In this document: one piece after another, positions 24,679 to 31,186 of the stretch | Position numbering within the stretch: position 1 is the stretch's first letter | Layout of the letters: each line of letters opens with the position of its first letter | The notes under the pieces: generated by a model | The model's input: only the letters and a program-made list of their open reading frames with translations | What the model was told of the DNA's origin: nothing | The model's database searches: none | Origin: an uncultured Selenomonas sp. | GTDB lineage: Bacteria > Bacillota > Negativicutes > Selenomonadales > Selenomonadaceae | DNA: 44,604 nt | Assembly (NCBI GenBank): GCA_902780535.1 | Contig: CACZFT010000002.1 | Coordinates: 1-44,604, forward strand | Direction: 5' to 3' | Program-made: the position numbers and the translations under genes

Positions 24679-25929
24679 TCATCTTCCATAAAGTTCACAG
24701 AGCGCTTCCAGCCGCGCTCCGCCAAGGAACGTGCACCATTGTTTCGGCGTTCCCTTCGACGCAGACTGCCACTCCGGCTTTTGCAAAAGCTCCTGTATCT
24801 CCTTTTTCGACCCCGAACAGAAGATTCCTGCTGCCTCTTTCCCGATGCTCATGCAGAAGAGCGCGAACGCATCCTCCGGCACGGTCGGCCAGCGGTGCAG
24901 GCGCTTCTCCCGCGCCATCATCCGACAGAAGACCGCATGCCAGAGCTGCACCATCTCCTCCATCGAGAAATGATGTGCTGCATACGCCCGCGCACAGGCG
25001 GCAAGGCGGCGGCGGAGATCTTCCTCCTCCAGCAGCCGCCTTGCATCGCGGACATACTCCTCGAGATCGCGCGCGACCAGCCCCGTCTCGCCGTCCCGCA
25101 CGATCGAGGCTTCGCAGGGATTGCCGAGCACGACAGGCGGCACGCCTGCCGCCATCGCCTCCTGCAGCGCCTGCTCGCACGTCCCGAAATGCCTCGGATT
25201 CAGAAGATATGCGAAAATATCCATCTGCGCGAGGTACGGACGCACGTCATCCACGCGCCCCGGAAAGACGAAGCGTTCATCCGCCCCGCAGCGCACATGC
25301 GCCACATCTTCGCCGCCGACGATGAGGAACCGGTCTGCCGGCAGCTTTTCGTGCACGCGGATATAGTCTGGATGCATCTTCGCGAAATCCACCGTGCCGA
25401 CATAGCCAGCCGCAAGCCCCTCATGCGCCAGCGGCTGCAGGTCGAGCATCCGTTGGATGCCGCTCGTCGACCAGATGAATGGCACATCGCGCCCGCGAAG
25501 TGCCGGGCACGCGCGGCTGATGGGCGTTGTGAGCACGAGCTCGTCCGGCAGGCCTGCGATTTCCGGCGTGATGAGATTCGGCGGCGTGAGTCCGGCGATA
25601 TGCGTCCAGATTGCGAGGCGCGCCGCCGGATGCGGACGCGCCAGCCAGTCATAAAGCAGCGGATGGTTCCAGAAATGCACGAGCACGATATCCGCCGCCT
25701 GCACGAGGCGATCGAGCTCAGCGGCAGATGGCTGATCGTAAAGCGGGATGCCCGCCGCCCCGAGCTCCTTCTTCGACCAATCATTTGCATAATCCAGCGT
25801 CGCAATCATATGGCGGCACGCCGCATCTTCCAGCACCCACGCTCGGAGCACAGCCCCCAGCCCGCCGCCGAGATGCGGCGTGACATGGAGAATCAAGGGA
25901 TGATCAATCTCTGAAATCTTCTTCCACAT
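24679..25929 (-). CDS. Family 4 glycosyltransferase (GT-B)
   Basis: A 416-aa GT-B-fold transferase. The N-terminal half opens with ILHVTPHLGGGLGAVLRAWV (glycine-rich donor/acceptor loop). The C-terminal half has FLIVGGEDVAHV, RFVFPGRVDDVRPYLAQMDIF and CEQALQEAMAAGVPPVVLG, i.e. the E-x7-E region that binds the nucleotide sugar. About 60 C-terminal residues beyond the usual end contain no recognised motif. It lies 23 bp upstream of the heptosyltransferase gene. Predicted retaining glycosyltransferase; substrate unknown. The ribosome binding site (GAGGG) is unusually far, 12 bp, from the ATG. Confidence 0.85.
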   Translation of the reverse strand: MWKKISEIDHPLILHVTPHLGGGLGAVLRAWVLEDAACRHMIATLDYANDWSKKELGAAGIPLYDQPSAAELDRLVQAADIVLVHFWNHPLLYDWLARPHPAARLAIWTHIAGLTPPNLITPEIAGLPDELVLTTPISRACPALRGRDVPFIWSTSGIQRMLDLQPLAHEGLAAGYVGTVDFAKMHPDYIRVHEKLPADRFLIVGGEDVAHVRCGADERFVFPGRVDDVRPYLAQMDIFAYLLNPRHFGTCEQALQEAMAAGVPPVVLGNPCEASIVRDGETGLVARDLEEYVRDARRLLEEEDLRRRLAACARAYAAHHFSMEEMVQLWHAVFCRMMAREKRLHRWPTVPEDAFALFCMSIGKEAAGIFCSGSKKEIQELLQKPEWQSASKGTPKQWCTFLGGARLEALCELYGR

Positions 25930-25963
25930 GAAAAAATAAGTCCCTCTTCAAACTTGTCCCTTC

Positions 25964-27119
25964 TCACGAGAGCGCAACCACCTCGTTCTGAAAACCCATC
26001 TCCCGAATCTGACGCGCGATGGAGTCTTTGTACCAGAATGGCAGGATGACGATGGTTGCTGCGTCGTCGTGGATGTGCTCTGGCGGTTCGATGGCGAGGT
26101 CTTTTCCTGCGACATGGAATACGAGATCCTGACGAGCTGGATTGCGGTCGATGAGCATCTCGGCATCGCAATCATCGAAGTGGCCATCGAGCATCGAAGC
26201 CGTCGAGGCGCCGATGCCCCAGAGAATCAGGCGCTTCCCGCTGGCCGCGAGCGGCGCGACGAGCTCTTGCGCGCGCCGCTTTGACCGCGCGTCATATGCC
26301 GCCACGGCTGCCCGCACGCTATCGACATACTTCACAGGCTGCCGTTCCCCGCCATTCCGGAACAGTGCCCAGATGACATGATACGAATCCGCCTTGTAGA
26401 ATCCGCCCTTCTTGACGAGGCGCAAGCCGAATGCGCGCGCGAGATTGTCGAACGTATCGAGCGACAGGTGGAACGTGTGCTCATACGTGAACATCGTATA
26501 GGGTGCGTCCTCATTGTCGCAGTAGTTCTCTGCATCCGGCACCTCGACGTAAAAATACCCCGATGGCTTCAGCATCTGCTTCACGGTTTCGATGGCCTTG
26601 TCAAAAGAAAGGATGTGCTCCAACGAATGAATCATCAAGGCCATGTCATACTTTCCCGCCTCACCCGCAGGGCATGTCATGGCATCCGAAGCGATGGCGG
26701 GAATGCCGCGCTCCTTGAGAATCACGAGCGAACGCGCATCGCAGTCGAGTGCATGGACATCCGCATATCCCTGCTTGCCGAGGAACTGTGCGAAATCGCC
26801 AATCCCGCTTGCCACATCGACAATGGCGGCATCCTTGCCGATGACACCTTCGAAATTGTGCAGGATGTCCGAAAAATACGCATCGGCCGCTGCTTCTCCA
26901 TAGACTTCGTAATAGCTGAGCGAATGCGCGCTTTCCGAACGATAATACGATGTGACTTCATCCTGCGTGATGGGAAGATCCGCATAGACATTCCCGCAAT
27001 GCCTGCAGACGACGAAATCGACAGGACTCGTCGGAAAGTCCCCCCCCTAGAATACGCATGTTTGCTGCCATACGACAAACAAAAGATGTCTCATCTGAGC
27101 CACAGAGCCTGCATTTCAT
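25964..27119 (-). pseudogene. Sugar C-methyltransferase interrupted at a G8 tract (phase-variable or pseudogene)
   Basis: If one G is removed from the eight-G run at 27040-27047, the whole span reads as one 384-aa C-methyltransferase. It has an N-terminal zinc-binding region (CRLCG with VCRHCG), a SAM-binding core (IVDVASGIGDFAQFLGKQGY, MALMIHSLEHI) and a C-terminal C-methyltransferase domain (ILWGIGASTASML). Such enzymes put a methyl branch on a keto-sugar nucleotide. As sequenced, translation from ATG 27119 runs into TGA at 26958-26960 after 53 codons. The ATG is supported by GGAGGGAGGG and a 4-bp overlap with the epimerase stop. An internal GTG (26815) could give only a fragment without the zinc-binding part. 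The change may be slipped-strand phase variation, fixed decay or a homopolymer sequencing error. Confidence 0.85.
27040..27047 (-). repeat. Poly-G tract (eight G) inside the C-methyltransferase gene
   Basis: Eight consecutive G on the coding (minus) strand at codons 25-27 of the C-methyltransferase gene. Seven G, or ten, would restore the reading frame through the whole protein. Poly-G tracts early in flagellin-modification genes are the classic phase-variation switch of Campylobacter. Eight is near the short end of unstable tracts. Confidence 0.85.
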
Positions 27120-28132
27120 GAGTCCCTCCCTCCTTTCGCATAAATTTCATCCAGCGCTGCCATCTGCGCCGCGACTTTCGGCACGATGCGGCGATGCGCA
27201 TCCGTTTCATAGAGCCATGCCACCGTCATCCGGATGCCGGATGGAAAATCCACTTTCGGTGTCCAGTCCTTCGCAATCCTGCGGATTTTCGACGTGTCGA
27301 AAATCAGATGCAGCATGCGCTCCCGCATGAGGCCAGGCGCCAGCGGCAGATTGAGACGGAGCACGTCGTCAAACGGGATGTGGATGATGCGCCGGTGCTC
27401 GACATGAAGCGCGTCGAGCAAGTCTTCCGATGCCTCGTTCCAGGTACGCCACTGGTTCGTCGCGATATTGTAATCCTCGCCGATACAGGCAGGATTCCCG
27501 AGCAGGCAGCAGAACGGATCCGCGAAATCGCGCGAATGCGTAAAAGCGCAGAGATTGTTCCCTTCGCCTGCCACATAGAGCGGCTTGCCGTCGAGGCATC
27601 GCTGCGGAACAGTGAAGCAGTTGTGCCCGATGGAGACCGGCACAATCGTATCATACGTCAGCCCCGGCCGCACGATGGTCAAAGGAAATCCTGTGCGTTC
27701 CTGCGCCTCGATGAAAACCTGTTCTGCCGCGAGCTTCCCTGCAATATAGGGACTCGCCTCCGCAAGATCATATTTCGGTGCCGTTTCCGAAAACGGCAGG
27801 CTGCTCGACAAACGGCGGTAAACCGATTCCGAACTCACAAAGACATACTGCTTCGTGCGCCCCGTGAAGAGTGCGATGGCACGCCGTGCATCCTCTGCAT
27901 CATAGCAGAGGAAATCACAGACGGCATCAAACGATTCGTCCCCGAGCGCCGCCCGCGTCTGCGCCGCATCGCGGATGTCGGCGACGATGACGCGCGCCTC
28001 GTCCGGGATGGGACGCCGCGTCCGGTGCGTCTGCCCGCGATTCAGCAGGACGACCTCGTTCCCCTGCTCGATGGCACGCTTCGTGCACCACCAGCTGATA
28101 TTGCCATAGCCGCCGATGAACAAGATTTTCAT
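27116..28132 (-). CDS. NAD-dependent epimerase/dehydratase (extended SDR)
   Basis: A 338-aa extended SDR enzyme: MKILFIGGYGNISWWC carries the glycine-rich NAD(P) site (GGxGxIS form), VFVSSESVYRRL gives the Ser region and SPYIAGKLAAEQ the catalytic YxxxK. It fits UDP-glucose-4-epimerase-like or sugar-nucleotide reductase/dehydratase enzymes with atypical glycine spacing. It is flanked by 4-bp overlaps with a radical SAM gene upstream and the interrupted C-methyltransferase downstream. It probably works on the same keto-sugar nucleotide as the methyltransferase, for example reducing the ketone after methylation (inference). Full length, no defects seen. Confidence 0.87.
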   Translation of the reverse strand: MKILFIGGYGNISWWCTKRAIEQGNEVVLLNRGQTHRTRRPIPDEARVIVADIRDAAQTRAALGDESFDAVCDFLCYDAEDARRAIALFTGRTKQYVFVSSESVYRRLSSSLPFSETAPKYDLAEASPYIAGKLAAEQVFIEAQERTGFPLTIVRPGLTYDTIVPVSIGHNCFTVPQRCLDGKPLYVAGEGNNLCAFTHSRDFADPFCCLLGNPACIGEDYNIATNQWRTWNEASEDLLDALHVEHRRIIHIPFDDVLRLNLPLAPGLMRERMLHLIFDTSKIRRIAKDWTPKVDFPSGIRMTVAWLYETDAHRRIVPKVAAQMAALDEIYAKGGRDS

Positions 28133-29166
28133 TTCTCCGCCTCCATGCGTTTCAAGATCTCCTCTGCGTCTGCATCCATATCATCGAGCGTCCCGTACGT
28201 CACGACCTCGCATGCCCCGCAGAACGGAATTTCCTTGCGACGTCCCTGCAGGTGGAGCTTCTGATACTGCCGAAGCTTTTCTCCATTCCAGATGGCGCGG
28301 ACAGATGTTTTCCGCACATCGCCAACAATCTGCCCATTCGGCCAGTCGCCGATGCAGGTGCTGCACGTGCCATCTGCATTGACAACGAGGATATAGAAGA
28401 GATACGGACAGACCTTCCGCTCATAGGCATCCTGCCCATAGTTCCCCGCATGGAACTTCATCGGAACATCTACAGAAAACCGGAATGTCGGCCAGGCAGG
28501 CGAAATATGCTCAAGGACGATGCGGTCAGAAATTTCGCCAAACGTATCAAAGAATCGCTGCCGTTCCTCCTCCGACAGGATTTCTTCAATAGATTTGATG
28601 AAGATTTCGCAATGATGGCCATTTCTTTCTTCAACGGCTTTCGCATATCGGAAAAGCTCGCGAAGCTGCTCCACATACTGGCCGAAATCAACAGCCGTCC
28701 GCGTGTAAAACTCCATCTGTTCCGAACTCATGCCGTTAACAGAAATATTGATCTGGTCAATGCCTGCATCCACAATATCGTGTGACAGCTCCGGCGTCAG
28801 CAAGGCGCCATTCGTCGTCGTGTCAATGCGGAGCACATGGCCGCTCTGCCGCGCATACGCGACCATCTCTGCAAAGCGCGGATGCACGAGAGGTTCGCCG
28901 TTCTTATAGAGACGCAGCGTCTTTATGGGCGCATCAAATTCCACGAGGTCGTCGATGACTTTCTGATACACGCGGAAATCCATGATTCCCTGATACCGTC
29001 CAGTCGAGTGAATCAGGCCATGATCGCCAGTCGGGCAGAACTTGCAGCGGAAGTTGCAGGCACTCGACGGATCGAGCGCAACGACGAACGGCTGCGAGAG
29101 AGGTGCCACCTGCCCGAGCGGCACATGCTTTTCCATATGGACGCGCGGCGTCACTTCAGCTTTCAA
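28129..29166 (-). CDS. Radical SAM/SPASM enzyme 1
   Basis: A 345-aa radical SAM protein with the 4Fe-4S motif SACNFRCKFCPTGD (Cys37, Cys41, Cys44) and a C-terminal SPASM-like region (VCPYLFYILVVNADGTCSTC, later FCGACE) for an auxiliary cluster. It is a close paralogue of the next gene (29190-30194). The start is set at TTG 29166 because GGGAGG lies 9 bp before it and the N-terminus then aligns with its paralogue, placing the three cluster Cys at identical positions. An ATG two codons upstream would have a cramped ribosome binding site. Such enzymes catalyse radical epimerisation, dehydrogenation or rearrangement; here a sugar is the likely substrate. Confidence 0.86.
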   Translation of the reverse strand: MKAEVTPRVHMEKHVPLGQVAPLSQPFVVALDPSSACNFRCKFCPTGDHGLIHSTGRYQGIMDFRVYQKVIDDLVEFDAPIKTLRLYKNGEPLVHPRFAEMVAYARQSGHVLRIDTTTNGALLTPELSHDIVDAGIDQINISVNGMSSEQMEFYTRTAVDFGQYVEQLRELFRYAKAVEERNGHHCEIFIKSIEEILSEEERQRFFDTFGEISDRIVLEHISPAWPTFRFSVDVPMKFHAGNYGQDAYERKVCPYLFYILVVNADGTCSTCIGDWPNGQIVGDVRKTSVRAIWNGEKLRQYQKLHLQGRRKEIPFCGACEVVTYGTLDDMDADAEEILKRMEAEK

Positions 29167-29189
29167 GATCATGCGCCTCCCGCAGGTTC

Positions 29190-30194
29190 TCACAAGAATC
29201 TCGGCAGCAGATCTGCCGCATACGCATCAATATCATCCGGTGCGCCCTGGCGCAGCTGGCCACAAACGGCGCAGACGGGATGCTGCTTGCGCTCGCCGCG
29301 CAGGAACATGCGCTGATACTCGCGCATTGTTTCCCCCAGCCAGAGGTCTTTGAGCGGCGTCGTCTTCGCATCACCGAGCAGGAGCTTGCGCGACCAGTCG
29401 AGGAAGCAGAGACTCACCGTACCATCAGAGTTCACAGCAAAAGAATAAAAAGGATACGGGCACGTCAGGACTTCCCGGATTTCCTGCCCATAAATGCCGC
29501 GCGATTCGTTGATATCGACTTTCGTCTGCTCGAACGTCGGCCAGCAGTCCATGATGCTCTCAATGAAGATGCCGTCCGTAATGTCGCCGAAGTCGTCGAG
29601 GAACTGCTGTTTCTGCGCTTCCGTCAGGATGTCGCCATTGATCTTGACGACCATCTCGCAACCGCCGCGATGCTCATAGAAAGCTGCAACGTTCTCGCGC
29701 ATGGTCTCGTATGTCACATGTGCCTGCGAGAAATCCGCATACTGCGCATCCGTGACGCCCTCGATGGAAATATTGATGCGGTCGAGTCCGGCATCGGCGA
29801 TGCGTCGTCCGAGCTCCGGCGTCAGGAGCGAAGCATTCGTCGTCGTATCGACGCGGTCGCAATGACCAGAATCCTTTGCATAGCGAACCATGTCCGCAAA
29901 ATGCGGATTGAGGAGCGGCTCGCCGTCCTTGTAGAGGCGGATGACCTTGACGCGCTTGTCGAATGCCGCGAGATCGTCGATGAGCTTCTGGTAGAGCGCG
30001 AAATCCATCGGCCCATGACCGCGCCCCGGCGTCCGCTGCATGAGCGCGCGGTCGCCCGTCGGGCAGAACTTGCACTGGAAATTGCAGGTGTCGCATGGAT
30101 CGATGTTGATGATGAACGGCGTTTCGAGCGGCACGACCGTCTCAAGACGCGTGCGATGCTCGCGATCAATGCGAGGCTTGAAAGCAGCTTTCAT
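29190..30194 (-). CDS. Radical SAM/SPASM enzyme 2
   Basis: A 334-aa radical SAM protein. The cluster motif is DTCNFQCKFCPTGD (Cys37, Cys41, Cys44); the SAM-binding region includes RLYKDGEPLLNP; the SPASM-like tail shows TCPYPFYSFAVNSDG and later CAVCGQL. It clearly resembles the neighbouring radical SAM gene over its length, so the pair arose by duplication and may act in sequence or as a heteromer. ATG 30194 overlaps the upstream GT2 stop by 4 bp. Reaction and substrate are unknown; a role in building a modified sugar is inferred from neighbours (SDR, C-methyltransferase). Confidence 0.86.
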   Translation of the reverse strand: MKAAFKPRIDREHRTRLETVVPLETPFIINIDPCDTCNFQCKFCPTGDRALMQRTPGRGHGPMDFALYQKLIDDLAAFDKRVKVIRLYKDGEPLLNPHFADMVRYAKDSGHCDRVDTTTNASLLTPELGRRIADAGLDRINISIEGVTDAQYADFSQAHVTYETMRENVAAFYEHRGGCEMVVKINGDILTEAQKQQFLDDFGDITDGIFIESIMDCWPTFEQTKVDINESRGIYGQEIREVLTCPYPFYSFAVNSDGTVSLCFLDWSRKLLLGDAKTTPLKDLWLGETMREYQRMFLRGERKQHPVCAVCGQLRQGAPDDIDAYAADLLPRFL

Positions 30195-31168
30195 GACTTC
30201 ATTTCCTCCGATTCCGATTTCGATTCCCAGGGCCGTGAGAACAGCAGTTCTTCCTGCATGCGCAGGATTTCACGATAGCGCCCTTCCAGCGCATAGCGTT
30301 CATTCCTGCTGGCATAGTCCTCGTATTCCTTGGAAACCTGCGCCATCATGGCCGGCCACATCATCAAGATGTTGTGCTGAAACCCGAGAAACTGCATCCA
30401 GTAGTGCTCCCATGCCTCCAAATCCGTCGTACGCCCGAGTTCTTGCAAATAAATCTTGCACCATTCGCAAAGCGCGTAAAAATGGATGCGTGGATCCTGC
30501 TGATCCTGCCCTTCATGAATCCGGAAATAGCTCAGGCTCTCCGGCAGATAGATGACATCGCCCTGCTCGCAGAAACGGAGCCAGATCATAATGTCCGCAT
30601 TGGCCTCCCCATGCCTCCAGATTTCAAGAAGCATGGGCAGATTTTTCCGCTTCAGCAGAACCGTGCTCGTCTCGCCAACACGATTGAGTCCTTCCCAGAG
30701 CAGCTGGCGCCGGATATCTGCGCCCCGGTAGAGCGTCGGCTTTTCTGCCATACGCTCGGTCGAAGCAATCTCCGGGAGCTCCCGGCCCTCTGCATCGATG
30801 CGCTGCCGGTGCGATGTCACGAGTGCGACGGACGGATACTGCTCATAGCATGAGACCATCGTCGCCACTTTTTCGGGAGCGATGAGGTCATCATCCATCA
30901 GGACCGTGAAATATTCTCCTTGAAAGTGATGCAGCAGCCAGAAGATGTTTTCCGTCCCATTAAATCCTGCATTGTATACGTAATGCACGCGCGGGTCGCT
31001 GACCTCCGTCTCGACGTAGTGCCGCGTACGGTCGTCATCACTGTCATCGCTCACGACGATCTCGATGTTCGGATACGTCTGCTGCCGCGCACTCGCGAGC
31101 GCTTGCTTAAAATATTCCGGACGGTTGTGCGTCGGGATCAGGATGCTGACGAGCGGTCTCTGTTCCAT
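30191..31168 (-). CDS. Family 2 glycosyltransferase
   Basis: A 325-aa GT2 enzyme: LVSILIPTHNRPEYFKQALA, EIVVSDDSDDDRTRHYV, YFTVLMDDDLIAPEK carrying DDD as the metal motif, and VIYLPESLSYFRIH in the acceptor half. The sequence is complete, with no membrane segment, and AAAGGA 8 bp before the ATG. It lies 18 bp downstream of the very large glycosyltransferase gene. Predicted to add one residue of the flagellin glycan. The donor sugar is not predictable. Confidence 0.88.
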   Translation of the reverse strand: MEQRPLVSILIPTHNRPEYFKQALASARQQTYPNIEIVVSDDSDDDRTRHYVETEVSDPRVHYVYNAGFNGTENIFWLLHHFQGEYFTVLMDDDLIAPEKVATMVSCYEQYPSVALVTSHRQRIDAEGRELPEIASTERMAEKPTLYRGADIRRQLLWEGLNRVGETSTVLLKRKNLPMLLEIWRHGEANADIMIWLRFCEQGDVIYLPESLSYFRIHEGQDQQDPRIHFYALCEWCKIYLQELGRTTDLEAWEHYWMQFLGFQHNILMMWPAMMAQVSKEYEDYASRNERYALEGRYREILRMQEELLFSRPWESKSESEEMKS

Positions 31169-31186
31169 GCAACATTTCCTTTCTTC

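Noticed and set aside
26815-26815. GTG at 26815 as the real start of the C-methyltransferase
   Set aside because: It lies in the middle of the SAM-binding motif (VDVASGIGDF). The missing N-terminal zinc-binding part is present upstream in the other frame and has a proper start.
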